A stretch of 52,091 bases of DNA, taken from IMG/VR virus record IMGVR_UViG_3300022752_000103, positions 1-52,091 of that record; one strand, written 5' to 3'. This document shows positions 27,401 to 36,117 of this stretch, one piece after another. The translations under genes were made by a program, and so were the position numbers. This DNA is from a virus. The notes under the pieces are model-generated. The model was not told the DNA's origin. It saw only the letters and a program-made list of their open reading frames with translations, and ran no database searches. Numbering within the stretch: position 1 is the stretch's first letter; each line of letters begins with the position of its first letter.

Positions 27401-27718
27401 TGAACTATTCGTAGTATCTATACTAATATATGGATTTGCCCCTTCGGTAATTAAAAGAGCGTTTAATACATTGTCTCTTATGAAAATATCGGTAGCAGCA
27501 TTTTGTAAATAAATGTCTCCGCCGTTTATCGTTAGATCTCCCGATAAATTGGCATCAACTAGAGATTGAGCACCACTAAGAATATCATTGATAGCTTGTG
27601 TTACTATCTTTGATGTAGTAGAAAGAGAACTGGCATCACCAACATCGCTCGATAGGCGATTGATTTCTTGACGCTGCTGTTCAAACGTAAATGTTTTTAA
27701 AACTTCTCTAACCGCCAT
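21410..27718 (-). CDS. Large baseplate/fibre protein with beta-helix and cupredoxin-like regions (2102 residues)
   Basis: The N-terminus MAVREVLKTFTFEQQRQEIN is typical of a cyanophage structural family. Residues about 60-330 hold two copies of a unit ending VTIHKNTLIGGNLTVNGDI / VTLHKNVDILGDLFVAGTT. At about 480-560 comes IYVSKGGSDTTYDGSTPAKA, then FKTIKRAAEAAR and GDYYEDNPIYLPKGTTIIGD, the start of a pectate-lyase-like parallel beta-helix. This continues at least to about residue 1125 (LLIDGGNLLSDTP, VVFNSVGFHLKNDSYAQL). A single HGLVNGDYVEVDG adhesin module lies near 1710. At about 1850-1975 a cupredoxin-like region contains VVGQSIKFILRQSNVGHPMF and YYQDGSDADNYGVINI. By position (after gp8 and the DUF4815 protein) it occupies the place of T4 gp10, but I cannot show homology. 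It starts inside the end of the 71-residue gene. Confidence 0.8.
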   Translation of the reverse strand: MAVREVLKTFTFEQQRQEINRLSSDVGDASSLSTTSKIVTQAINDILSGAQSLVDANLSGDLTINGGDIYLQNAATDIFIRDNVLNALLITEGANPYISIDTTNSSELVTIHKNTLIGGNLTVNGDITFRAGNGAAGSITLGDGNTDNIVFGADVNSSIIPNTNNTYNLGSSGQIWSSLFVSTITSSSNADVTIDPNGTGDFIFKGGTGQNFVINDGTVEKFRIDSSTGDVYLTGGITIPSGIAMQDNTADAFQIKEGTNKYVSIDTVNGAEKVTLHKNVDILGDLFVAGTTTTINSTTVSVDDKNIELGSVATPSDATADGGGITLKATTDKTIKWLQSSGAWEFNTPVKIQDGLKISQNAIVNDNITASDISITPGTDRVVILDTRSGFVVPKGTTAQRPTTPIATSGLVRFNTTTNELESFIDNEYVSLTDQFRYGITAPSNTLGNNGDFYFDKVKQDFYGPKEGGSWPTPICIKEDKVENVIYVSKGGSDTTYDGSTPAKAFKTIKRAAEAARATTGNTTIKVASGDYYEDNPIYLPKGTTIIGDNLRETLVRPLNDGVDMFWVTSGCYVAQFVMRDNYGDSSNSADALRGVGQLNSGINSFISNSTTTFNLFPGHNLKDISGIYKDGANMLQYKRTDIINYAYGQLVGGYPSLVIPPTNFTGTLTNGNAVVTGVSSTEGLEIGDVVTGTNITVGTTILSIDSVTQITLSAPALAGENGAALSVPGDGKCKRDLGLILDAIIHDLKVGGNVKSILAGESYRDANGNLQHITTEFVETKYAIDQLRLRARQVVTDPAIIAESGFLAQYPAVTVGDCTNIQTNIDTLFGIVVSILDGADSPVYNSGPGYLVVDQEWMRVDDITGNTVTVSINGRGVPNPITGAATVAAEHPNGAIVTQGGRVFRYAVSYPDQNGIKGAGRINVSSSTSIVTGTNTKFRSQTFAGGSIKVGNSSYTILSVQSDTQLTLATVPTSSVSATIYRFIPPRERIFLSPYVQNCSVISVLGQTSYNSTTKTYDASKTRAGGLLIDGGNLLSDTPLKSMVADAFTQVVFNSVGFHLKNDSYAQLVSVFEIFEDVGVLCETGGYASVTNSATNFGNEGLKAIGFSPVALPFYANGRVAGITNITKTSFATTASAIVGTSFSSVLSGAKTRVTVRVSANDISKFERGQIITIANHTATPNINRTGIEIETVRFSDNLFTFILNTPFLQSYAPPYAGGSTGVVTITSGSTYTKVTAINFQKAPQANQIVKIDQLPALPDGEYIVDEIFIFSPPDQANTCEFSLVQKVPNADLSLVPNNAAIELRSPSSVNSSGHTFEYVGSGTNYMALPTNGGRAVTAKQSVEINAGKCYVSATDQDGNFTVGPNFNVDLRTGKATFTGAVAIGVLDSLQLKGSPGTPIFAFSTNTDLGGASGRSDQVLPTQKAVRDFAVDKVGPFFDLDVGTSSQPGLVVQLDGTGKINRDQIPPQEPFNVYVVDTDAERLVAAIPTLSKTVTSHTIGSNVLTLNNLIKVEIGYAVTGTNVPQNGLTDAKIVAINTGTNQITLDVSGANFTSQISGTITIKNATPLKVGDFVVQTNTTNPPSRSYILASLPATINNNWQVISSEQVDASQIVSGVVSPARLGTRIANENTFLSGLSKYVPLPKGVRAVPNTISGTTIISLGSDGPISVKRTATSVNISSAFYTSGGSPVFTFNTSTLHGLVNGDYVEVDGVSPGSYNGYYQVTVIDGDTFTVPAAVNPGVYVTGGTVTKGDPYRTGFLDLDVNIAKFASGQSTGSSEYGVASFDYNTFEMLSSTGFSVTLRDKGVSLSKIKNIGPRSLLGNTFYTEQNVAEVPLRGFAAEIFEYETVPNVSGKWEINELVTNRSLGERPQLQMVVGQSIKFILRQSNVGHPMFITAFPGQTGTIANPPASIYNIGVTKFLSSVQSSGSGVEVGEVIVTVTQDTPSVLYYQDGSDADNYGVINITNFRGSTVNISQTFSTIAPSVIDTFSAKDIYTAKYLLQIHNKPIGPTNVQNQETKYLHSTELMIVHDGVDVMISEYGTLWTKNLGEFTAVLNNNIVSVLYTPTAVNGMPAGNPGGFWSGVENVISNTIRLSRDFLT

Positions 27719-27923
27719 GTTTGATTAATTCTCTTAGAAGATTTTTAATATCCGTCATTTCATGCTTTAAATCCTCAAGATCGTTCTGTAACTGTTTAAT
27801 AGAACTGTTACTGCTGCGAGCTTTTTTTATATCTTCAAATAAACCCTTATCAGTATTTATAACTGCTCCAGTGGAGTTATCTTTAATTAGATAATCATGA
27901 TCTTGTATTCTACTGTAGTTCAT
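27708..27923 (-). CDS. Small coiled-coil structural-region protein (71 residues)
   Basis: MNYSRIQDHDYLIKDNSTGA is followed by a helical segment with heptads (SIKQLQNDLEDLKHEMTDIK, NLLRELIKHGG). Proteins of this kind lie between the DUF4815 giant and the next large fibre-like protein in T4-like cyanophages. It may trimerise or bridge the two large neighbours; no function is known to me. It starts two bases after the stop of the 2716-residue gene, and its last 11 bases overlap the start of the 2102-residue gene, so it is co-translated with both. Confidence 0.82.
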   Translation of the reverse strand: MNYSRIQDHDYLIKDNSTGAVINTDKGLFEDIKKARSSNSSIKQLQNDLEDLKHEMTDIKNLLRELIKHGG

Positions 27924-27925
27924 TA

Positions 27926-30900
27926 TCAGAAGGAAGCAACAACTCTTAAGTCTTGAATTTTTGGCACATAAACGGGGTTAGCACTCCTCATAACAATTTT
28001 TACCGCAAAAGAAGTAAATTCCTGTAAATTGTTAACAGAATACTTATATTCCTTGTAAGCACTTTGATTTTCAATATAACCAGCAATTAAATTATCTGTT
28101 GATGGAATTACTTGAATATCTGGATTGCCAGATTGATTGAAATATTCCCACTTAACGTCATCAAAATTGTATTGGGATGTAGCATAATTTACTTTATAAA
28201 GAACTTGAACATCATCTATTTCAAACATATTAGCAGTTAATCTAACATCAATAGAAGTTGCTGGGGTTTCTAAAGTTATTTCTTTGGTTACATATTTTGC
28301 CAAAGAAGAACTATTGTTATTATTCTCTGGAACATATAGTACACCAGAAGCATAAGAAACACTCTTAACTTCTAAGAATGATTTTGTATCCACTGGTTGA
28401 TTTTCGTACCCAACTAAATCATTAACTCTAAAAATATCTTTAGATTGATTTGATGCGCTTGAAATGGAAATTCTAGCATAAGCAGAACCAATAGTAGACG
28501 CAGCAGTATAATTATCATTGATAGGTTGCTTGTTACAAGATACTCTCAACCTCTTTTTGTTGTTATCCCAAGAAACAACTTTTCCATTAATTAAGTTGTC
28601 ATATGATTTTGTGGTGTCTGTTTTATCAATCGCAGTAACAGTAGAATTTGTATTAAATGAAAATACTACTTCTGTTACTCCGCCAGAAGAAACTGTCAAA
28701 CCAGTTAACGATGGTTGAGAAGCAAATGATAAAGACTCACTTGGAGAGAATAAAGTATCAGTTAACATTTTTACGAATAATTCAGCAGTTGTTGTATCAA
28801 ATTTAACAATTACTGCTTGAGCTTTTGATGTATTTCCAGAAACCAATTTGGTATTCGCAGCATCACCAGCAATTATAGAATTAACGTTTGTTCCATTCAC
28901 TGTAAATTTATAAATTGGATAAAACTCTATAATTTGATCTCTTCTTCCATATCTATCTTCAGCACCAGAAGATTTTTCAACATTGTTATTTGATAAAATA
29001 ACATTTGAAGATCTTAAATCAATCAGTGGTGACAAATATGATTTCGTCGAAGATAAAAATAACTTATATTGTAATGAATATTTTTTGTCGCCCGTAATAT
29101 TTTTTAACTCATTAACTCTTGAACACACTACTTTTTGATTATTAAAGAAATGTTCTTCATTTAAAAATGTTTTTTCATATTCCGATTGAGAATATGATTG
29201 ATAGTTTACGACTTTTACGTCTGCTGGTAAAATATTGGTAGTTTTTATTTCAGCATTTACTTTTGTTTCAGGAAAATTTAAATAAGCAAGTTGAGCAAAT
29301 GACTTTTCATATTTTCTATTGTATGATGCTAATACTTTAGATCCACCGCCAAAAGCATTTGATGATGCTAATGTATTTGCGGTTATATTATAGAAATTTA
29401 ATCCACTATTTGATACTTCGTATAGTGTATTATTGATTTGTGAACTATCAAATCCACCAAAACTATTTGAATTTTTAAAACTCACATAAGATTTTCCACT
29501 ATTTTCAAATCCATTCAATCTATGATTTACTTTAATAACTTGATTGTTGTTTCTATACAGAGTAGAAGTTGCTGTAGTATCTGATAAAGAATCTGCTTCA
29601 AATGGATTTTCATCCAACACTTCATAATCCAAGAATTCATTAGTTAATTCCACTATACCATTTCTAGAAATATCAAACTCAGCTCTATACAAAGTAAATT
29701 TGATATCTTCTAATAGGTCTTCTGTCCATGTATCTACGTTCTGGGATTTAAATACAGATCCTAGTAATGGCTGAGAAGTTACTACAGAATTAGAAGCAAT
29801 TTCTACTTCACCCAACTTCGAAGACCACATGTTGTAATCCGTAGAGTCGGATTCAATAACCAAAGCATATTCTGTTTCATTTTGTAAATATACTGGATTT
29901 TCAAAAGTAAATTTTGTTGGTATGGTTGAACGAGTAGTTGTATCAATATCTGTTGCTACTCCCATTCTTACTGCTGGCGTGTCAATTTCGATGAATGACT
30001 GAATAGAAGCAGCAGAGGCAGAAGAACCAGTTCCAGTAATAATAATAGATGGTGGATCAGTATAACCACTTCCAGCAACTAAAATATCAGCATCAAATAT
30101 ATTACCAGAAGAAACAGAACAAACCGCTCTAGCCTGTACTCCACCTGGAAGTTGGGGACTTTCTACCTGAATAGAAGCACTGTCATAACCCGAACCTAAA
30201 TTATCAACTCTAAGATAAACTAATCTTCCAGAATCTCTTGCTACGGTAACTCTTAAATTTGTGTTTTGAGCAGCATTATAAGTAGTTAATGAAGCAAATC
30301 TTAATTCTTCGTTTTCAACAAATGATTTTCCATTGTGATTACTTAAAACTACTGTATAAACTTGATCATTTGTTAGAGTATAACTTCCTGTTGTGGATGG
30401 AGTTAATACAATATTGTTTCTATCATAAACATCTTTTACAGGTCCAACTGATCCAGATGTTACACCACTGCAATTTTCTCCTTTATTAATTGTCAGAGTT
30501 CCATTCGTGTAAACTCTTAAATATGTGTTTGGATTTAAAACACTTTCGCTGCCAGGTAAAATATACTTTCCTGGTTTGCCGCTTTCTATGTTTGTTAAAT
30601 AAACTTTAATTGGTATAGAAGAACTCTTTGTGCTAAAGAATAAATCAATACCAGTTAAGAATAATCCACCAGAGAATTTTTCAACTTTAAATGATTGTGA
30701 TAGTGGATTTGGTTTTACTTGTGCTCTTGTATTCTCAATATATTGAATTCCTTCTTTTGCCTTGAAAATTGCTGGAGTAGTTGAAATAATTGATGCTGGT
30801 TGTTCTGGTAAGTTACCAGACACATAATAATTGATTTCTGCGTAAGAATCAACAGTGCTATCAATTAATCCTTTTGAATTAGAAGTAAATTTAATATTTT

Positions 30901-33900
30901 TTATTCCAGTAGTGAAGAATAATTCTACTGTCGTATCATATTGAACATCATTAATTGATCCAGTCCAAGCAGAACCAGACTGAGGAGCATTTCCAGAAGG
31001 AATTAAAATCATTCCACTTAAATTGCCATTTGCGTCAGATGTAAGACCACTATTAAATACACTCAAAGAGTTTCCAGATACACCAGTATATCTGTAATCT
31101 TGATTGACCCATCTATCTATTGGTTGATTGTCCATGAAGACATAAAACTTGGTAAATGGCTTCATTCTGGTCAGTGTAAAGAATACAGGAACCGAGCGAC
31201 AAAATTGCTGTAGTGAATTTACTACAGTATTTTTTCCACTCTTTCTAGATGGAACATTTTGAGCTAATTGATTATTTTGAGGACTAATATTAGAATTGCT
31301 AGAGATATTTGCGTTTGTTGAACTAGAAGTAGCAAGATTGCTGGAAATATTACTTAAAGAAGTAGTATTAAAAAATACTCTATCTGTTCCTACCCAGTTT
31401 ACAATAAAGTTATTATGTAAACTAGCATATGCATCTCTAGAATCACTCTTGGCATAGAACGTCGAGAAAACTTGACTGTCATTGTCTAAAATTAATGGGA
31501 ATTGTTTTTGCTCATACCATCTGTCTATATTTGGATTTAAATGAGCATCACCAACATATTGAAGTACTACAAATGGATTTACGGGTACAGTTTTAGTGGC
31601 AAATGGGTTTTTTACGAAAACAATATTATCATAAGGTAATGTTAATACTTCACCCGTTTTTCTGTAGTGATTTAAATCTCTTTGGTCCTTATTTACATTA
31701 ACTTCAGTTAACTTTAAGGATGTTTCATATGTGGGTGTTCTTAATACAGACTGCTGTGTATCAATCGCACACTTATAATCTAAAGATTTTAAGTTGCCAA
31801 CGCCATGATTTTCAAAATTATCTACAAGAAATCCACTCTTAAATCTATCAAGACCAACATCATCTTTAATCTGCATGTTCAATGCTTGTTGTTCTAATAC
31901 ACTCAGTAGTGTGTATTTTTCTAGTCTTTCTACTCTTTTTTCTAGTTTGGCAATATCGCGCATTGTGTAACGCTTGTTGTCAACTGGAATAATGCGAACA
32001 TCATCCGATGTCGCAGTATAAGCAGGAACATACAGATAATAAAGTGGGATAGCATCATCAACATCTGCTGGTTTTGTTGGATTTAATGAAGAATTTCCTT
32101 CTTTTACTATAAATTGTCCTTTTTTGTCTAAGAAAATCCCATCAATTCTATCTAAAAATTGAGACGAAGAATATGAGATAGTATATGATAAATTGCTATC
32201 AGACGCTGGAGTATTAGAGGTTACACCAGCAGATCCAGTAAAACTATTATAATCAACTAAAGAAAGAATAGATATGTCTTGGTATCCACTGATAATTGAA
32301 GATGAATCAACCTTTGGGCGGAAATCAAATACATCTCTGAGAGAAATTTTTCCGTATACCGATGAATTGAAATTGGGAATTTCCGACAAACCAACCCCAG
32401 ATTCATGTACATAAGAATCTACAGTACAAAAATCTCCTTGCGAATGTTCAAAATAATCAAATGATATAATTAGTTGTCCTGTTGGTGTTTCGTATCCTGA
32501 TTTTAAAACAAGGCGAGAAATATCATAGAATGTATCTCTCTGTCCATCGTCAAAAGTAAATCTTTCTGTTACATCAGTTCCTGTAACCAAGTCTCCAGTT
32601 GACGAAACTACGGGAGGTGTTTGAGAAGTCCCTTCATACACATAGTTAATTTTTACTACATCAGAATATGAAATAACCTCATCACTACTTGAGTCTACAT
32701 CAATTCCTCTAAGTGGTATAACTTTATCACCAGGAGTTACCACTAATACTCTTTTGTTTGAGTTAAATGTTTTTAATCTTGGTCTAGATTTTAAAACCTC
32801 AATCGTTGCTGTTAATTTTAATATTGGAAAATTTGTTGAGGTGCCAAAGAAACTGGCAGGTAAAGAAATCGTTACACTGCCAGCAGTTACTCCACCTGTA
32901 GTGGAGGTAGTTGAATTTTGAACAGAAACTTGATCCTCTTTTAAGAAAATAATATCACCGTTATTGACGGTAGTTGAAGATTTTTTATCTAGAACAGTTA
33001 GTAAGAAATTTTCTTTTGAGAATGGAGCGAATCTTTGTGTGCCATAAGGAAGTTGAGCAGCAAATGTAATGTTTCCTCCACTTGTAGACGCAGTTGTTAC
33101 GAAGTCTCTTCTGAAGAAATATGATATTTGAGAATTTTCTGGATCTTGAACAATTTTACTTAAATATTTTGTTCCAGACGGAATTACCAAAGAAGCCTTG
33201 GAAGCATTTCCAATTATAGAACGTACTTTAATAACACTAGTGTTTGTTACATTATTTTGTAAAACATTGTCAAAATAAATTCTTGCTTTTATTAGTCCTT
33301 CTGGAAAATCTACCCTTTGTACAATAACACGAACAACATTATTTGCTGCGTCTGTGAATTGTATTAAATCGCCAGGAACTACTTCTGTTGCTGGATTGCC
33401 AGAGAATCCATTGCACTCAATGAATTTCGAACCCTTAGTTCCAGAAAATGTAAAATCAGTTAATACTTTATTTGTTAAATAAGCAGAATCAAATGACTCT
33501 ACATCGCAAGTAAATGTGTAAACATTTCCTGCTCCAAAAGACGAATGTAGAGACTTGACATTTTCTGGACCATAATTTTGTACAGAGTTTCTATATAAAA
33601 CGGGTGTTACTGTGGCGGATGATATTGGATTAGTTGTTCCAGTATCGAAAGAAACTACTGGAGTTGAAGCATAAGTTTGTGATACTAAATTACGATCTTT
33701 GATTATAATTTTAAAGATAATGTTTCCAAGTATTCCTAGTTCTACAGCCGAATTATCGTAAGTTATTCCATTAATTTTTAATTTTGTTGATGATGGATAT
33801 CCTTCTCCTCTACTATTTACAATAAAGTGTGAAATTGTGCCATCTCTAGCAATTCTTTGTGTATTTCCTGCTTCATCAACTATGGTTTCGCCAGAAATAA

Positions 33901-36076
33901 ATTGCCCAGATAAAACTCTAACATAAAGTATACTACCTGATGTGTATTTTGACCCCTGAGAACCTTCTATCACACCATAAGCATCACTGGTTAATCCAGT
34001 GACATATTTTCCTGAAACAAATGTTTGAGTAGCAATTACTTGATCTAGCGTTAATTGTGTGAAAAAAGTGGGATTAAAATAAGAAAACTTAAATACTGAA
34101 TTGTAAGTATTTGTTCCTGTACTAAGTCTTCCCTTAGAGATTACAATATCAGTATCAACATTAAACCCAGATCCTATTTTTTCTAGATTAAAATCTTTTG
34201 GTTTACAAACACCAACTATTGGAGTTATTACATTATTATAATCTACAATATGCGAATATGCAGAAATAGTTGCTGCCCCTCCTTGACCCTGAAAATAAAA
34301 CTCTCTAGCATCATCTTGAGTTAAGAATAACTTTCTTCTTTTTGCGGTGTCAAAATCATCATATTCTTTTAAAAATACTTGTAAATCTTCTTTGTTTCCC
34401 AAAACGGTCAATTCTAAATAATTTGGTTCTGATGTACCAGTGAAAGGAATATCTGGTCTTTTAACCACTGAGAAAGATAAAACGTCAACACTTCTAGCAA
34501 TAGTAGCGGCAGCCGAACTACCCAAGTTTACAACAAACCACAATTTAGTAAATGTGGTGCCAAATTCAGCATCGGTTGGAAAAGTTCTGGTAGCAAAATT
34601 AGCAGGATCTGAAAGATACAGCGTCATGATGCCATCATCTAATGTATATTTTAGACCACGCCTTTGAATGGTTTGTTTTGGACTGGTTGAGGTCTCAATA
34701 TTATTCAATCCAACAGAACCATCATTAAAAATTGAATTCATATAAACAGTAGGATATGCCGTCAATTCTTGACCATCGGCATTTAATGGTATACTGCCAT
34801 AAACATTAGTTATATTAAAATACGAAAGTGGAGAAAACTTTAATCTATTGTTGCTTTGTACTAAAGTATCCCTAGCTTTATTAATTTCTAAATATTTTTT
34901 TTCCTTATTTACAACTTCAAATCCTTTAATGTAAGCTTTGCCAGACTCTAATCCAGCAACCATCAAATTAGATGCCGCCGATACAGTTTTTGTGTTTACT
35001 AATTTTGTTTCTTCATTAAATGGATATAATCCTTTATTGCCTTCTTTTTGATAATATTCTCTTAAATCCAACGAAAAATTATCAACAACATAATCTCCAG
35101 ATTCATCAAAAGTTCTTCTTGCTAATGTTTCCTCTAAAACATTATAATCAGTTGACTTGACAAGTTGTTGAATTTCTCCATTTTTGATTGTAACTAATTG
35201 GACGTATTGATTATCTGTAAGAGAATCGTAGTCTAATACAATCAATTGTAAATCAATATTAAATCTATGTGCTCCAGGAGCAGAAAAATTGGAAGATCCT
35301 TGAGAATTATCGTATAGGGACGAATCTTTTTCTGGAGTAACTATACTTTCGCTAATAGCAAATCCAACTTTTGCTGATGGTTTATTGTAATATTTGTCAA
35401 CAATAATAAGTTGTTCTGGATTATTAACAAAATAACCATTTACAAAATATACCCCCGACTCTACCTTTACGGCAGAGGCATATCCCATTGCTGGACTGTC
35501 AATAATTTTACTAAGTCCTGTGTCATAATTTTTGACCGTAATGGTCGTTGGAAGAACACTGCCATCAGTACCAACAACTAACGTTGGCGTGTCAAGCAAA
35601 TCTAAAACTTCTAAATTCTCTCCCTGTCGGAAAGTAGTTTCGTTGTTGGCATTGCCACTATTAATATATTTTACAAATAAAATATCAGATTCAACTTCAG
35701 AAGAAAAGGCATACCAAACAACGGAAGCTTGAACACCAGAAGATAATCCTTGTAAAGTTTTTCCTACTAACTGTGAAATATCATATTTTTCAAATACAAT
35801 ATTTCCATTTTGATTGACGGCAACATCATCAACAGATGCTAATTTGACATAATCTAATTTATTATTAAATGATACCTCTCCAGGAACAACCATTTGTCCC
35901 TGTTTAAATCTACTTCTGCCAAAATTTTCAATTTGATTTTGTAAAACAGATTGTAAAGTAGTTAACTCTCTGGTTTGTATGCTGTATCCAGGACGAAACA
36001 ATACTTTGTAAAACCCTTTGTCTACATTAAAATCATCGTTATATGGTGGGACGCTAAGATTTGTCTTTTGAGGCAT
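27926..36076 (-). CDS. DUF4815-type giant structural protein (2716 residues)
   Basis: The N-terminus MPQKTNLSVPPYNDDFNVDK, then FYKVLFRPGYSIQTRELTTL and QSVLQNQIENFGRSRFKQGQ, is the signature of DUF4815 proteins of T4-like cyanophages, annotated as virion or baseplate-associated. The DUF4815 part covers roughly residues 1-800. At about 1375-1410 a short helical element (RDIAKLEKRVERLEKYTLLS) is probably a trimeric coiled coil. Several GSGY-type beta repeats follow (NLGSGYDSASIQVES, AGSGYTDPPSIIITG). It lies between gp8 and the 71-residue gene, the place of T4 gp9, and probably links baseplate to fibres (inference). No enzyme motif is visible. There is a GAGA-type Shine-Dalgarno. The protein is several times longer than any T4 baseplate protein. 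Confidence 0.85.
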   Translation of the reverse strand: MPQKTNLSVPPYNDDFNVDKGFYKVLFRPGYSIQTRELTTLQSVLQNQIENFGRSRFKQGQMVVPGEVSFNNKLDYVKLASVDDVAVNQNGNIVFEKYDISQLVGKTLQGLSSGVQASVVWYAFSSEVESDILFVKYINSGNANNETTFRQGENLEVLDLLDTPTLVVGTDGSVLPTTITVKNYDTGLSKIIDSPAMGYASAVKVESGVYFVNGYFVNNPEQLIIVDKYYNKPSAKVGFAISESIVTPEKDSSLYDNSQGSSNFSAPGAHRFNIDLQLIVLDYDSLTDNQYVQLVTIKNGEIQQLVKSTDYNVLEETLARRTFDESGDYVVDNFSLDLREYYQKEGNKGLYPFNEETKLVNTKTVSAASNLMVAGLESGKAYIKGFEVVNKEKKYLEINKARDTLVQSNNRLKFSPLSYFNITNVYGSIPLNADGQELTAYPTVYMNSIFNDGSVGLNNIETSTSPKQTIQRRGLKYTLDDGIMTLYLSDPANFATRTFPTDAEFGTTFTKLWFVVNLGSSAAATIARSVDVLSFSVVKRPDIPFTGTSEPNYLELTVLGNKEDLQVFLKEYDDFDTAKRRKLFLTQDDAREFYFQGQGGAATISAYSHIVDYNNVITPIVGVCKPKDFNLEKIGSGFNVDTDIVISKGRLSTGTNTYNSVFKFSYFNPTFFTQLTLDQVIATQTFVSGKYVTGLTSDAYGVIEGSQGSKYTSGSILYVRVLSGQFISGETIVDEAGNTQRIARDGTISHFIVNSRGEGYPSSTKLKINGITYDNSAVELGILGNIIFKIIIKDRNLVSQTYASTPVVSFDTGTTNPISSATVTPVLYRNSVQNYGPENVKSLHSSFGAGNVYTFTCDVESFDSAYLTNKVLTDFTFSGTKGSKFIECNGFSGNPATEVVPGDLIQFTDAANNVVRVIVQRVDFPEGLIKARIYFDNVLQNNVTNTSVIKVRSIIGNASKASLVIPSGTKYLSKIVQDPENSQISYFFRRDFVTTASTSGGNITFAAQLPYGTQRFAPFSKENFLLTVLDKKSSTTVNNGDIIFLKEDQVSVQNSTTSTTGGVTAGSVTISLPASFFGTSTNFPILKLTATIEVLKSRPRLKTFNSNKRVLVVTPGDKVIPLRGIDVDSSSDEVISYSDVVKINYVYEGTSQTPPVVSSTGDLVTGTDVTERFTFDDGQRDTFYDISRLVLKSGYETPTGQLIISFDYFEHSQGDFCTVDSYVHESGVGLSEIPNFNSSVYGKISLRDVFDFRPKVDSSSIISGYQDISILSLVDYNSFTGSAGVTSNTPASDSNLSYTISYSSSQFLDRIDGIFLDKKGQFIVKEGNSSLNPTKPADVDDAIPLYYLYVPAYTATSDDVRIIPVDNKRYTMRDIAKLEKRVERLEKYTLLSVLEQQALNMQIKDDVGLDRFKSGFLVDNFENHGVGNLKSLDYKCAIDTQQSVLRTPTYETSLKLTEVNVNKDQRDLNHYRKTGEVLTLPYDNIVFVKNPFATKTVPVNPFVVLQYVGDAHLNPNIDRWYEQKQFPLILDNDSQVFSTFYAKSDSRDAYASLHNNFIVNWVGTDRVFFNTTSLSNISSNLATSSSTNANISSNSNISPQNNQLAQNVPSRKSGKNTVVNSLQQFCRSVPVFFTLTRMKPFTKFYVFMDNQPIDRWVNQDYRYTGVSGNSLSVFNSGLTSDANGNLSGMILIPSGNAPQSGSAWTGSINDVQYDTTVELFFTTGIKNIKFTSNSKGLIDSTVDSYAEINYYVSGNLPEQPASIISTTPAIFKAKEGIQYIENTRAQVKPNPLSQSFKVEKFSGGLFLTGIDLFFSTKSSSIPIKVYLTNIESGKPGKYILPGSESVLNPNTYLRVYTNGTLTINKGENCSGVTSGSVGPVKDVYDRNNIVLTPSTTGSYTLTNDQVYTVVLSNHNGKSFVENEELRFASLTTYNAAQNTNLRVTVARDSGRLVYLRVDNLGSGYDSASIQVESPQLPGGVQARAVCSVSSGNIFDADILVAGSGYTDPPSIIITGTGSSASAASIQSFIEIDTPAVRMGVATDIDTTTRSTIPTKFTFENPVYLQNETEYALVIESDSTDYNMWSSKLGEVEIASNSVVTSQPLLGSVFKSQNVDTWTEDLLEDIKFTLYRAEFDISRNGIVELTNEFLDYEVLDENPFEADSLSDTTATSTLYRNNNQVIKVNHRLNGFENSGKSYVSFKNSNSFGGFDSSQINNTLYEVSNSGLNFYNITANTLASSNAFGGGSKVLASYNRKYEKSFAQLAYLNFPETKVNAEIKTTNILPADVKVVNYQSYSQSEYEKTFLNEEHFFNNQKVVCSRVNELKNITGDKKYSLQYKLFLSSTKSYLSPLIDLRSSNVILSNNNVEKSSGAEDRYGRRDQIIEFYPIYKFTVNGTNVNSIIAGDAANTKLVSGNTSKAQAVIVKFDTTTAELFVKMLTDTLFSPSESLSFASQPSLTGLTVSSGGVTEVVFSFNTNSTVTAIDKTDTTKSYDNLINGKVVSWDNNKKRLRVSCNKQPINDNYTAASTIGSAYARISISSASNQSKDIFRVNDLVGYENQPVDTKSFLEVKSVSYASGVLYVPENNNNSSSLAKYVTKEITLETPATSIDVRLTANMFEIDDVQVLYKVNYATSQYNFDDVKWEYFNQSGNPDIQVIPSTDNLIAGYIENQSAYKEYKYSVNNLQEFTSFAVKIVMRSANPVYVPKIQDLRVVASF

Positions 36077-36117
36077 TTTATTCTCAATCTCTTACGTGTA
36101 ATTTACTTTTAAAAAAA